Below are positions 1 to 9,391 of a stretch of 39,530 bases of DNA, one piece after another; within the stretch, counting starts at the first letter, position 1; every line of letters starts with the position of its first letter. The notes under the pieces were generated by a model that made no database searches, was not told where the DNA came from, and worked only from the letters and a program-made list of their open reading frames with translations. A program made the translations under genes and the position numbers. Source of the stretch: Bacteroidales bacterium (GTDB taxonomy: Bacteria; Bacteroidota; Bacteroidia; Bacteroidales; GCA-2748055); the NCBI GenBank assembly GCA_030589895.1, contig JAUUZQ010000027.1:1-39530 (forward strand), written 5' to 3'.

Positions 1-93
1 AGGATTTATTTTTCCCAATATTAGCTATAAGGTGGAGTTTTAGGGGGAAAAGACCAAAGTGTAAGAAAGCTTAGTGAGCAGGTATTCTTTGCT
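1..93. other. Left edge, no gene seen
   Basis: This short stretch lies downstream of the first minus-strand gene. I see no credible coding frame, RNA gene or clear terminator hairpin in it. It could hold the end of a neighbouring transcript outside the window. Confidence 0.4.
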
Positions 94-1398
94 CTAAAAC
101 CAATACCCAAACAAACAATACACCCTATGCACCCTGCCCCTGAGTGATTTGGAAGGAATCATACCGTTGGCATATTCATAACCCAGTTCGATTGAAAAGT
201 TTTTTATTTTCAATCCACCTCCAACAGCTACTCCCAGTTCCAGAGACTTAAGATCTGTCTCGATCTCTTTTTCATATAACTGTGGAGTCAATGTGGATTC
301 CTCCTGAAGTTTGATTGTACTAAAATTTGTATTCGCTAGAAGATATCCAAGAGAAAATCCGGCATTGACAAACAAATTTTCATTTGCAAAAAGACCATTG
401 TATCTATACATGGAAAACAACTTCAGATAGGAAAGATCAAATTGACTGCTATAGATAAAATTGTCATCACTCTCACTAAACGCGTCAACACTGTAGCTCG
501 TATACATCAGTTTATTATACCATGACTGACTGTTCCGGTTATCAGGGATGGAAAAATTGCAAAAAAGACCTCCTGATATATTTGAGGAAAGAGAAAAGTC
601 CAGGTCAGAAATAAAATTCAAATCTGAGTCCTGAGTTCCCAACAAAGCGAAATTAAGATAAGTAAAGCTAACACCAGCCAGCAATCCAAACTCCATGCGA
701 ATTCTCCTGTCTGGTGCCTTATACTCAATCTTTTCTTCAGTGAAACTATAATACTCTTCAAAAAGATTTTTCAGTGTCTTCTTGTCATATTCAGTAGAAT
801 TCAAATGATAACGGTCTATTCCCCAATCATTAAAAAGTTGGGCCAGTTGCTCAAGGTAAACTCGATTTTCCTTTATTACACCATGACTGTTCACGTCTCT
901 ATTTCCCTCGTACTGATTCATTTTTCTTTTTAGAATTACTTCGTTCTCCAAAAGAATAAAAACAGAATCAGCCTTATAATAATAGCACTTAATGTCAGGA
1001 CCATCGATATACTCATACAGACTCTTCTCATCTTCAATCAATACCTTCAGGAATACTGTCATAAAAGAATGAGCCTGATCAAGCTCTATTCCCATAGTAT
1101 TGACTGAAACTGCATTGCTGTCAACTTCCACAAGTGCACTTATGTAATGTTCATTTCTAACACCAAAACCTTTAATTTCAGATGCATCATAGGACATGAT
1201 CGTTTCTGAAGCACCTTTAAAATCAATTGACTCAGGACAATCTACCCATACCTTGTAATCGATTTTTCCATATACTGTATCACTTTGAAGGGTAACTATG
1301 AAACCGGACTTATAGCTTACCTGACTGAATAGTGTAACAGCTGCAAGGAATATCAGCATAAGTGGAATACGAAATATTATGACCCTGTTTTGCTCCAT
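94..1398 (-). CDS. Putative outer-membrane beta-barrel protein
   Basis: The 434-residue product starts with a hydrophobic signal segment (about residues 8-25) ending near LFSQ. A soluble N-terminal part (about 30-220) opens with GFIVTLQSDTVYGKIDY, a phrasing I associate with exported Bacteroidota proteins of unknown role. From about residue 235 the sequence alternates polar and hydrophobic residues and is rich in Tyr, Phe, Gly and Ser. It ends in Trp-Phe, typical of an outer-membrane barrel terminus recognised by the BAM machinery. The likely location is the outer membrane with a periplasmic or surface N-domain; no substrate can be inferred. It stands alone, with a repeat-filled gap before the upstream transglutaminase-like genes. 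Family membership is my inference. Confidence 0.7.
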   Translation of the reverse strand: MEQNRVIIFRIPLMLIFLAAVTLFSQVSYKSGFIVTLQSDTVYGKIDYKVWVDCPESIDFKGASETIMSYDASEIKGFGVRNEHYISALVEVDSNAVSVNTMGIELDQAHSFMTVFLKVLIEDEKSLYEYIDGPDIKCYYYKADSVFILLENEVILKRKMNQYEGNRDVNSHGVIKENRVYLEQLAQLFNDWGIDRYHLNSTEYDKKTLKNLFEEYYSFTEEKIEYKAPDRRIRMEFGLLAGVSFTYLNFALLGTQDSDLNFISDLDFSLSSNISGGLFCNFSIPDNRNSQSWYNKLMYTSYSVDAFSESDDNFIYSSQFDLSYLKLFSMYRYNGLFANENLFVNAGFSLGYLLANTNFSTIKLQEESTLTPQLYEKEIETDLKSLELGVAVGGGLKIKNFSIELGYEYANGMIPSKSLRGRVHRVYCLFGYWF

Positions 1399-1425
1399 TA
1401 TATAGTTCTTATGTAGTTATCAAAT

Positions 1426-1467
1426 ACTGTTTACTGTCCACTGTCCACTGTCTACTGTCTACCATCT
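1426..1467. repeat. 7-bp tandem repeat array
   Basis: Six consecutive 7-base units related to ACTGTCC/ACTGTCT: one ACTGTTT, two ACTGTCC, two ACTGTCT and one ACCATCT. The array lies between the stop of the transglutaminase-like gene and the start of the barrel-protein gene, so on the minus strand it sits in the leader region of the barrel gene. No coding function is visible. Confidence 0.75.
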
Positions 1468-1496
1468 ACAGATTCCTTTAGCCTGCTTCCTCCCGA

Positions 1497-3461
1497 CTAC
1501 TTTTTTACCAATACAATCTTATCTTTTCCCTTCCTCACGATATCATTGTAGTAAAATTTTAATTTATCATAGTCTTTTGCAGAATAAATAGCCTGTTTGA
1601 AATGATAAGAGAATGAAACCAGCACCTGATTTCCTATTTGTTGATGTGTATAAAAAATATCCGCCCTGCTATTACTCATTTCGTATTGATCGGGTAGACT
1701 CTCAAGTTCATATCCATCCGGAATTGTAATCACAGTTTCATAATTCCGAATGATGGGATGGATCATATCTATTGGATTTTTCCGGGATCTTTCTGTAAAT
1801 GGGTTAAAATCAATCACTTCATTCAGAAATGGTGAAATAACTATTTTATCACCCTTGATCGCCTCAGAAAATTCTACATCATATTCCAAAACATATGGTT
1901 CCTCAATATTGCTATAGTTCTTTATATCAATTGAAGCTATCTTGACTTCATACTCTTTTTCATTCAAGCTACTCAATACAATCTCCTTATCCTCAGAATA
2001 CTTATTTCTGTATAAGAGTGCTTCATATTCATAAGCTTTCTCGATTACATGCGCTTCAACAATTGAATTATTTATCGCAATTGACATAGAGATATCGAGT
2101 TGAGAAGAATTATCACCTTCCAATTCTAACCACTTAACATCTCCGTCATATATCAGTAATCCTTTATTGTTATTACATCTTGGAGGTAGCTGGTTATTTG
2201 AATTCATTGCTTCAGTGGCATCAGCAAGGATATATTCTCCATCGATAAGTGCAGCGATTACCACGTAATTAAAGAAAGAGACATAGGGATATTCATACTT
2301 AATTGTACCATGACCGCGTGTACTACTAACTACCGGGAAAGCTTCTATACCGGCAGCTTTCAACATACCAACAGTAAAGAGGTTTATATCGGCCACGTTC
2401 CCGGTTTTTTCTGAAGTGAGATTAGAAACCGATTTTGTAATATAGATCCCGTCGAATTTATTCCAGGTATAATTCTCTTTCACATAGTGCAATATATAGT
2501 CAAATTTATCCCTGGAAGATTCAGGTAACTGGTGATCACTGTTTAGAATTTTTGAAGCTGATTTTTCACTCTTTCTTAGATATTTTCCAAATTTTTGATG
2601 CTTGCCAAGATCTTTAACAATCTTTGGCCAGGTAACTAAGTAGTCCATGCTGGATCCATCTACCTTATTCATCTTTGACAGCTGAAAATCTATTTTAGTG
2701 ATTAAATCATTCCTTGACGAACTATATATTTCATTTTTAAATGGTGGAACATCACTCATTGCATACTCATGAACCAGTTCCTTATAGGTTACAATTCCAA
2801 ATTTTCGAGGAATACCAATTTCTATATAGGAATTTTCATAGTCAAAACTCCTCCTGCCCTGAAGCAAATATGTATATTCAAAAAACGGAATCATTTTTAC
2901 TTCGTACTTGCTATAGAGCGTTGGTATTTCTCTCTGAAATTCCCAGTCTCTCAGGTTAAAAATATATTGAGAAAGAACCTGATACCTTACTTCGATAATA
3001 GAACCAACTTTCACATCAGGCATCTTAAATTTCCTTGCATACCAATATTCATCAATCTTTTCATCATAACTTGTATTGTTATCCAGCGGAGTTGGATACC
3101 AGGTACCATTAACATAATTATAGGTATAGGCTTCAAGGTCGTAAACCATCTCAGCATCACTTCCCTCCTGATATATGGGAATTTCCACGTTCGCCCATGC
3201 TATTCCTTCTTCCGAAAGCACCTTGATCCTTGTTATTCTTTCAAAAACAAGCTCAAATCCATAAAAAGCATCTTCATTCCTTTGGAATCTTGATTTTCCA
3301 ATATCATAGAGTACAACAGCGCTAACAGACTTATCTGGCAAGTATTCATTATATTCTGCATCTGCTCTGGTAAACTTTCCAAATTCCTGTGCCTCTATCC
3401 TTGCACTAAAAGCAATAAGGAAGCCTATAAATATTATTGTGATAATTTTTTGTTTTTGCAT
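1497..3461 (-). CDS. Exported DUF3857/transglutaminase-like protein, catalytic residues lost (copy 3)
   Basis: The start is placed at the Met followed by QKQKIITII because it gives a clean signal peptide (about residues 4-24, ending IEAQ). Earlier in-frame Mets would run into the upstream gene. The 654-residue product has a DUF3857-like N-terminal half (about 40-280) and a transglutaminase-like segment (about 315-420). At the usual catalytic Cys position it reads GNVAD (Val356). At the His position it reads FFNYV (Tyr399). The Asp survives (Asp414). It therefore probably keeps the fold but not Cys-protease or transglutaminase chemistry. It is the third of three tandem paralogues and most similar to the second. 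It is likely periplasmic or surface-exposed; its substrate is unknown. Confidence 0.8.
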   Translation of the reverse strand: MQKQKIITIIFIGFLIAFSARIEAQEFGKFTRADAEYNEYLPDKSVSAVVLYDIGKSRFQRNEDAFYGFELVFERITRIKVLSEEGIAWANVEIPIYQEGSDAEMVYDLEAYTYNYVNGTWYPTPLDNNTSYDEKIDEYWYARKFKMPDVKVGSIIEVRYQVLSQYIFNLRDWEFQREIPTLYSKYEVKMIPFFEYTYLLQGRRSFDYENSYIEIGIPRKFGIVTYKELVHEYAMSDVPPFKNEIYSSSRNDLITKIDFQLSKMNKVDGSSMDYLVTWPKIVKDLGKHQKFGKYLRKSEKSASKILNSDHQLPESSRDKFDYILHYVKENYTWNKFDGIYITKSVSNLTSEKTGNVADINLFTVGMLKAAGIEAFPVVSSTRGHGTIKYEYPYVSFFNYVVIAALIDGEYILADATEAMNSNNQLPPRCNNNKGLLIYDGDVKWLELEGDNSSQLDISMSIAINNSIVEAHVIEKAYEYEALLYRNKYSEDKEIVLSSLNEKEYEVKIASIDIKNYSNIEEPYVLEYDVEFSEAIKGDKIVISPFLNEVIDFNPFTERSRKNPIDMIHPIIRNYETVITIPDGYELESLPDQYEMSNSRADIFYTHQQIGNQVLVSFSYHFKQAIYSAKDYDKLKFYYNDIVRKGKDKIVLVKK

Positions 3462-3558
3462 GATATATTTCAGATTTATTTCTTTGTTTGGAATGGAATA
3501 AATATAGGGGTTTTTATTGAGGTAGAAGAAAGAGAATAAGAGGAATGCTGTATTTTTT

Positions 3559-5535
3559 CTACTCTTCTGATGGCTCGTCATCCCGGGAGAATACAATTTT
3601 CTCGTTTCCTTTTCTAACAATATCATTAAAATAGAATTTAATCTTCAAATAGTCACTTGCAGAATAAACAGCTTTTTTAAAATGATATGAGAATGAGATA
3701 CTTAGCATTGAATCCGATTGTTGAGTCAAATATTTCAACTCAAATTTATCATTGCTAAATTGATAATTCTCTGGTAAAAAGTCGATCTTATATCCATCAG
3801 GAATCTTGATACCTGCATAGTAAATTTTAAGGGAAGGATAGACCATGTCTATTGGATATCTTCTTGAATTTTGTTTCAGTGGATTTTCCTCCAGCGTCTC
3901 GTATAGGAATGGAGAGAGGTAAATTTTATCATTAATATACTCAGAACTGTTGGTAACAGTGTACTCAATAGAGTAGGGTTTTTCAATATTAAGTTGATTC
4001 TTTACCACAATGGAAGTATCATTTACTGAATATCCTTTGTCTTCCAGCTTTTCTACAATTCGTTTCCTGTCATCCCCATATTGTCTACGCAAAGCAAGAG
4101 CATTGTACTCTGTCCCTTTTACAATTATTCTGGCACTTACTTCATCTTCAGAGGGTTCAATAAGCATTGTTGTTGATAAACTGGAGTTGAAATTACAAGA
4201 CAGAGGCAACCAATTAAGTCCTGCCTTATCAATTAATAAACCTTTGTCGTTAATGCACCTGGTTGGAATCCTGTTGCCCGCACTTAATATCTCAGTTGCA
4301 TCGCTTACTATTTGCTCACCATCAATTAAGGCAGCAATCAGAACATAATTAAAGAACTGACTATATGGATAATCATATTTAATGGTACCATTTCCCCGGG
4401 TGCTACTTATAAGTGGATATGCCTCAATTCCTGCAGCATTTAACAGTCCAACCGTAAACAGATTAATATCTGCGGCATTGCCATAACCATCATTAATAAA
4501 TTGGGAAACAGATTTTGAGGCATACTTTCCATTTTTCTTGTTCCATGTATAATTCCCCTTTACATAACTTATGATTTTGTCAAATCGTTCCCTGGGACTC
4601 TCATTTGCAAGCCCATTGAGATCTAATAGCTTAGAAGCCTGCTTTGAAGCTTTTTTAACATACCTTCCAAAATTCTCATGCCTGGAAAGATCTTGAATTA
4701 ATTCCGGCCAGCTAGTCAGGATATCCGTTGTGGATCCATTCAAATGGAGAATTCTGGATAACTGAAAATCAATTTTTATAATGAAATCATTTATTGAAGA
4801 GATATATTCTTCATCTTTGAATGCCGGAATATCAATCATAGCATATTCATGAACCATCATGTTGTATTTAACCGGACCAAACTGGTGGGATAAACCTTTT
4901 TTATCTTTATAAGAATTTTGATAATCAAAACTACCTTTACCCTGCAACAAGAATGTATATTCATAAAAAGGCACCATTCTTACTTCATATTTACTATACA
5001 CGGTTGGTATTCGTCTTTGGAAGTCCCAATCGCGCAGATTGAATCTATATTGAGACAAAATCTTATACCTGTACTCAATTATTGAACCCACCTTCACATT
5101 CGGCATCGCAAACTTTTTCAGATTCCAGTACTTGTTCAACTTCTCAGTATAACAATTTTCAGTATTCAATTTGCTTCGTTGAATTAAACCATCAACGTAG
5201 TTTATTGTATAAGCCTCAAGATCATATATCTTTTCATATATCTCACCTTCCTGGTAATATGGGATCTCCACTTCAGCCCAGTCAATTCCTGCTTCAGATA
5301 AAATTTTAATCCTTGTGGTTCTCTCAAATACAATATCAAACGAATTATCTGATCTAATGAATTTGGATTGTCCAATATCAAAAAACACCACAGCTTCTGC
5401 CGACTTGTCTGCAGCATATTCTTCCAACTCAAACTCTTCTTTCCCAATAACACCAAATTCGCGTGAGTATTCTTGCGCTTCAAGTGAGAAATGAAGTATT
5501 ATAAAGAGTGGGAAAAACAGTTTAAAAACTTTCAT
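3559..5535 (-). CDS. Exported DUF3857/transglutaminase-like protein, catalytic residues lost (copy 2)
   Basis: The start is taken at the Met of MKVFKLFFPL, which gives a signal peptide ending near LEAQ and avoids overlap with the stop of the upstream gene. The 658-residue product is collinear with its downstream neighbour, sharing segments such as FNLRDW, IDFQLS and AADINLFTVG. The transglutaminase-like region (about 315-420) has Ala354 in place of the catalytic Cys and Tyr397 in place of His, with Asp412 retained. It lies about 29 bases after the first paralogue and 97 before the third copy, so co-transcription is plausible. The function is unknown; a binding or structural role is more likely than catalysis. 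Confidence 0.8.
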   Translation of the reverse strand: MKVFKLFFPLFIILHFSLEAQEYSREFGVIGKEEFELEEYAADKSAEAVVFFDIGQSKFIRSDNSFDIVFERTTRIKILSEAGIDWAEVEIPYYQEGEIYEKIYDLEAYTINYVDGLIQRSKLNTENCYTEKLNKYWNLKKFAMPNVKVGSIIEYRYKILSQYRFNLRDWDFQRRIPTVYSKYEVRMVPFYEYTFLLQGKGSFDYQNSYKDKKGLSHQFGPVKYNMMVHEYAMIDIPAFKDEEYISSINDFIIKIDFQLSRILHLNGSTTDILTSWPELIQDLSRHENFGRYVKKASKQASKLLDLNGLANESPRERFDKIISYVKGNYTWNKKNGKYASKSVSQFINDGYGNAADINLFTVGLLNAAGIEAYPLISSTRGNGTIKYDYPYSQFFNYVLIAALIDGEQIVSDATEILSAGNRIPTRCINDKGLLIDKAGLNWLPLSCNFNSSLSTTMLIEPSEDEVSARIIVKGTEYNALALRRQYGDDRKRIVEKLEDKGYSVNDTSIVVKNQLNIEKPYSIEYTVTNSSEYINDKIYLSPFLYETLEENPLKQNSRRYPIDMVYPSLKIYYAGIKIPDGYKIDFLPENYQFSNDKFELKYLTQQSDSMLSISFSYHFKKAVYSASDYLKIKFYFNDIVRKGNEKIVFSRDDEPSEE

Positions 5536-5564
5536 TGGTTTGTATTTAATTTGACCATTGAATC

Positions 5565-7451
5565 TCAATTCCCTTTGTAAGCGTTATTTATAGGTTTCCT
5601 ATTTTGTATATTTCTGGTTAACAGAATAGCTGGAGAATTTTCTATATCGTAAACTTCATCAATGAATTTGTAGAAATCAGGATATTCTTCCAATGAATAT
5701 TTCCCTGTATTCAACAAGAATCTTTTTACGATTGTAAGTCGATCACTCTCTTGTTGAGACCTTAGGGTATATTCTCCATATTCATTTTGAATGGATTTGT
5801 TTTCAAGCTTGTTTGGAATATTGTATCCCTCTGGTATATAATAATTTATTGTATCAATATAATTTATTGGATAGTCAATTTTTACACCGAGTTTCCTTTT
5901 TTCCGGTTCTTCAAAGAGAGGAATGTAGAAGGGAACCATGTCGAGCATGATATCTGATCCGTAGCTGTTATATACTTTATTCGCAAAGGCAGAATAAGTC
6001 AGTGTAATCTCGCGTGCATCCCTGGGAGATTCAATTAGCTCAAAATCGATTAGCTCGAATCCATCTTCGATAAAATAATTCCTGATGATCCTCGCCAGGC
6101 TTGTTTCACTAGCCTGTCGTGAAAGGCCTGAAAGAGATTCGAAATCCTCCCCATGGTAATTAATTCTAAAATCTGCGACCACTCTCCTATTTTTATCTCT
6201 GCGAAACACTACAGTTCGTGAATCAATTACCTCATTCATCAACAATGGAGGTGTCCTGGTGAAATGACTACTATTGCTATCAATAACAAATGCATCTCTG
6301 TTTTGAGTAAAGGTTCCCAATTGATTGAAGGGGCCGTCACTGGTGCAGTCCAGCCATAAGGTATCATCATCCATTGGAATGCTCAGTATAACGTGATTAA
6401 ACTGTTGAGATGGAAAATTTTTATCTATCTCTTTGATATCGTCACTTGCATAAACCAAAGTATAATTTGACTTGATGCCAGCATATTCCAATACAGATTT
6501 AAAATAATTGCTCAGTGCTTTACAGTCTCCATATTTATTTTCAGCCACATATGAAGCAGGATAAGGCTTTAATCCTCCCGTTTCAATAGTGATATTAACA
6601 TACCTTGTTTGATCTTGCAGATAGTGGTAAAGTATTTTAATTTTTTCTAATTCCGAATCGATATCCCTGGTTAGTGATCTTATCCTGTTTTGCTCACTTG
6701 CAGGCAGTTCGGACAAACCCTGGATCAGTTGAAATTGATAATCACCATACGACTCCCAGCTATCGTATGAACCCTCGATGTCGAAAATAAATTCTCCGGG
6801 AACCACTGCAACATTTGGAAAATAATTCTCTCTTCTTTCAGAATAGATCTCCGGGTCGATTGTATTTTCATAGGAAGCTAACCATGAATATATAATGGAT
6901 TCATCAAGGGTGTCAACTACAAAATTATCAATTAAATAATGGTCAAAATGAATTTTAAAATCTAACGGAACTTCAATGTTCAAAAGTGCTTTTCGTGTTG
7001 GAATGTTACTTCTTAAAACCGGGGTCCAGTCTGTCAGATAGAAAAACTCCTTTTGCAGGCGCTGGTAGGAATAAACAAGGGTATAGGGATAGGAATTATG
7101 CTTCAGCGTAAATTCATATAAATAATAATCCTGATAAAAAGAACCGTTCGAAAAAGCACTTCTGTCGGATATATCATTCCTTTTCAACTTTTTAACAATG
7201 TTTCCATTTCTATCTCTGATACTCGCCTCAATCTTTGAAACCTTGTCCATCTCAGAATAGGGAATTGAAACCTCTGTAAACTTTTCACCGGCCCGGTTAT
7301 ATATTTTAATTTCAAAAGTTGAGGTTTTATACATTCTGTTTTGCTTAACAGAAATATTAGTTTTGTGAAAAGTCAGCTCTGCATCATAATCCTGCGCATA
7401 GCCAGATATTAACACAAAAAATACAATTGACGTAAAGAGGACCTTTCTCAA
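5565..7451 (-). CDS. Exported DUF3857/transglutaminase-domain protein with intact triad (copy 1)
   Basis: The 628-residue product starts with a signal peptide (about residues 1-19, ending GYAQ). A DUF3857-like beta-rich N-terminal region (about 25-240) precedes a transglutaminase-like core (about 265-375). That core has the full triad spacing: Cys310 in KYGDCK, His353 in FNHV and Asp368 in LWLDCT. This is the only one of the three tandem paralogues that looks catalytically competent, as a cysteine peptidase, amidase or transglutaminase-like enzyme acting outside the cytoplasm. It is first in the minus-strand run of three, so it is probably the first gene of a small operon. The natural substrate cannot be read from the sequence. 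Confidence 0.82.
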   Translation of the reverse strand: MRKVLFTSIVFFVLISGYAQDYDAELTFHKTNISVKQNRMYKTSTFEIKIYNRAGEKFTEVSIPYSEMDKVSKIEASIRDRNGNIVKKLKRNDISDRSAFSNGSFYQDYYLYEFTLKHNSYPYTLVYSYQRLQKEFFYLTDWTPVLRSNIPTRKALLNIEVPLDFKIHFDHYLIDNFVVDTLDESIIYSWLASYENTIDPEIYSERRENYFPNVAVVPGEFIFDIEGSYDSWESYGDYQFQLIQGLSELPASEQNRIRSLTRDIDSELEKIKILYHYLQDQTRYVNITIETGGLKPYPASYVAENKYGDCKALSNYFKSVLEYAGIKSNYTLVYASDDIKEIDKNFPSQQFNHVILSIPMDDDTLWLDCTSDGPFNQLGTFTQNRDAFVIDSNSSHFTRTPPLLMNEVIDSRTVVFRRDKNRRVVADFRINYHGEDFESLSGLSRQASETSLARIIRNYFIEDGFELIDFELIESPRDAREITLTYSAFANKVYNSYGSDIMLDMVPFYIPLFEEPEKRKLGVKIDYPINYIDTINYYIPEGYNIPNKLENKSIQNEYGEYTLRSQQESDRLTIVKRFLLNTGKYSLEEYPDFYKFIDEVYDIENSPAILLTRNIQNRKPINNAYKGN

Positions 7452-7546
7452 TATAAATAGTATAGTAATCGAAAGAATTGCCGGGGAGCCAACTTATCGA
7501 TTCGGTGATTCATCCATGCTTTGAGTAAAAATATGTATTTTTTTTC

Positions 7547-8533
7547 TTATTTCCTTCCCCTCACCCACTCCACACTTCTCTTCAATCCCTCTTCAATTGG
7601 AGTCACAGGAAGGCCCAATTCGCGAATTGCCTTTTCAGGAGAGAGCTCATAGTTGTATTTTCCCTTGATAATCCATCCGGGTGTAACTTGTGGTTTATTC
7701 CCAAAACAGACCGCCATAAAGAGTTGTTCCCTGGCATAAAGCGATTGAGTCCACATTGGAATTTTCAGCATTGAACGGTTAATTTCTGCAGCTTCACCCA
7801 GCAGACGAAAGAAGGTCACATAGTCATAATTTTCCCCTCCCAATAAATATGTCTCTCCTCTCTTGCCTTTCTCCATGGCCAGGATATGTCCCATCGCAAC
7901 ATCCTCGATATAGACATAGTTTCCTACTCCTTTGCCATCGCCGGGATAAAATCGCCAGGAATCATTGACAAACTTATCAATCATAAGCGTGATGGATGAA
8001 GGTTCTCCAAAAAGAAATGGACCGTACACCCTTGTTGGTGAAACTATTACAGCATCTAATCCATGTAAGTTAACGAAGTCTTTTACCTTCGACTCCGCCA
8101 TAAGTTTTGAACCTTCATATTCATTGAAGATATCGATATCCCTGATTTTCTTTTCAGTTATCACTCCATTTATTGAAGGCCCAAATATTCCTGCAGTACT
8201 GGTGAAAACTACTCTCTTTACCTTATTATCCACAGCAGATTGCATCACATTGACAGTCCCCTGAACATTGATATCATAAAAAATGCCCGTATCTTTTGCC
8301 CAAACTTCTGCGATGGCAGCTACATGATAAGCCTGCTCACATCCCTTCATTGCCTTATCAACAGATTCCTTGTCAGTTATATCCCCCTGAAAAGGATAGA
8401 CATTTTCAAATGTAAGCTGACGTGCTTTTTCCATTGACCTTACCAATACATGTATGGTATGACCACGCCCGGATAACATCTTAACCAGATGTGCTCCAAT
8501 ACTTCCTGTAGATCCTGAAACAAATATTTTCAT
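7547..8533 (-). CDS. Extended SDR: NAD(P)-dependent epimerase/reductase
   Basis: The 328-residue product begins with the dinucleotide-binding motif GSTGSIG (residues 7-13) directly after the first beta strand. It carries the short-chain dehydrogenase catalytic pair Tyr139-x3-Lys143 in YEGSK, with Ser112 in FTSTAG. The size and the GPFLFGEPSS region suit the dihydroflavonol-4-reductase/cholesterol-dehydrogenase-like branch of extended SDRs, which oxidise or reduce sugar or lipid substrates; the substrate is unknown. Its start codon overlaps the stop of the upstream CPBP-type gene by four bases (ATGA), so the two are very likely translationally coupled. It is cytoplasmic, with no signal peptide. 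Confidence 0.85.
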   Translation of the reverse strand: MKIFVSGSTGSIGAHLVKMLSGRGHTIHVLVRSMEKARQLTFENVYPFQGDITDKESVDKAMKGCEQAYHVAAIAEVWAKDTGIFYDINVQGTVNVMQSAVDNKVKRVVFTSTAGIFGPSINGVITEKKIRDIDIFNEYEGSKLMAESKVKDFVNLHGLDAVIVSPTRVYGPFLFGEPSSITLMIDKFVNDSWRFYPGDGKGVGNYVYIEDVAMGHILAMEKGKRGETYLLGGENYDYVTFFRLLGEAAEINRSMLKIPMWTQSLYAREQLFMAVCFGNKPQVTPGWIIKGKYNYELSPEKAIRELGLPVTPIEEGLKRSVEWVRGRK

Positions 8534-9276
8534 CTCTCTGTAATCTTTACAATTCTCATATCAGGTTGATGCTTCAATGTTACCAATGTGATGGTCCATG
8601 CCATGGCGACATGAACAATGTATGAGATCCAGAATGTCCCGGTTAGTACACCCAGCAAACACAAGACCACAGATAAGGGGATTGCACCTATTGCCTCATC
8701 CAGTCCTTTTGGTACATGAAGTCCGGCATACATTACCACATTCACCAATATAGCAGGCCATATCCCAAAAGCATCTACCAATGGATATAGCAATAGTCCA
8801 CGAAAAAAGAACTCATAGCCCAATAAATATACAGCCCATGCTGCAAGGGTTCTGATGAGTAAATTCCGACTCCATTCTTTGGTTCGAATCTCGGGCTGTT
8901 TCGCAAGGACAGTAGGAGTCTTTGCACTTTTAGCAAAAATAAAAATCATCACAGCACCAAGTCCCAGCATCCACAAAAAAGTCAATAATCTGGTTTCCTC
9001 ATTATACCAAAAACCTAGCTGATCCAATTCAGTATCGGGAAATACTATCAGATATACAAACAAAGGAAGAACCCCGATAGTAAATGCTCCCAAATATTTT
9101 GTCGAAAGAATCAATTTCTCAGCCCCCTTTTCAGCACCATACCTGTTTATCAGCCAGGCTTTTAATGCTGGCGATTCCTGTGTGAACCAATAGATCATAT
9201 ATCCTATCAATCCTCCAACTACAGGAATCATGACCTGCAGGTTCTGGCTACTTATGTCTGTATTAATATTTAACAT
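8530..9276 (-). CDS. CPBP (CAAX/Abi) family membrane protein, atypical active site
   Basis: The 248-residue polytopic membrane protein has about seven hydrophobic segments (near 15-32, 64-80, 97-115, 141-158, 170-186, 199-218 and 219-236). The three CPBP/Rce1-like motifs are recognisable but altered. Motif 1, normally EExxxR, reads YEFFFR (154-159), so the first Glu is Tyr. Motif 2 reads YAGLH (183-187). Motif 3 has His222, but no Asn follows at the usual spacing. Family members are intramembrane Glu proteases or protease-derived proteins. Loss of the first Glu, the catalytic one in Rce1, makes proteolysis here uncertain. It overlaps the downstream SDR gene by ATGA and may act with it. Confidence 0.78.
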   Translation of the reverse strand: MLNINTDISSQNLQVMIPVVGGLIGYMIYWFTQESPALKAWLINRYGAEKGAEKLILSTKYLGAFTIGVLPLFVYLIVFPDTELDQLGFWYNEETRLLTFLWMLGLGAVMIFIFAKSAKTPTVLAKQPEIRTKEWSRNLLIRTLAAWAVYLLGYEFFFRGLLLYPLVDAFGIWPAILVNVVMYAGLHVPKGLDEAIGAIPLSVVLCLLGVLTGTFWISYIVHVAMAWTITLVTLKHQPDMRIVKITER

Positions 9277-9365
9277 TCAAATCTGTCTATCATTTGATTC
9301 AAATATAGATATTGATTTTCAGAAGGGAAAATTATGACAAGGAAAAAGGGGAATAGTAAAGAAGA

Positions 9366-9383
9366 CTCTGAACAAGTTCAGAG
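9366..9383 (-). terminator. Inverted repeat 3' of the radical SAM gene, possible terminator
   Basis: A perfect 8-bp inverted repeat, CTCTGAAC-AA-GTTCAGAG, lies just past the stop codon of the minus-strand radical SAM gene. On the minus strand a pyrimidine-rich tract follows it, so it could end that transcript. A related hairpin (CTGAA-ACAAG-TTCAG) occurs at 34227-34241, so it may instead be a dispersed repeat. Confidence 0.5.
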
Positions 9384-9391
9384 CAAAAGTT

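Noticed and set aside
2769-3293. Plus-strand ORF of 174 codons inside the transglutaminase-like gene
   Set aside because: It is an antisense shadow of a well-supported minus-strand gene, with no recognisable domain.
3462-3626. Upstream extension of the third transglutaminase-like gene
   Set aside because: The longer start would overlap the end of the upstream gene and put 55 unlikely residues ahead of a clear signal peptide.
8881-8905. tRNA-like T-loop string (GGTTCGAATC)
   Set aside because: It lies within the CPBP coding frame and has no acceptor stem or cloverleaf around it.
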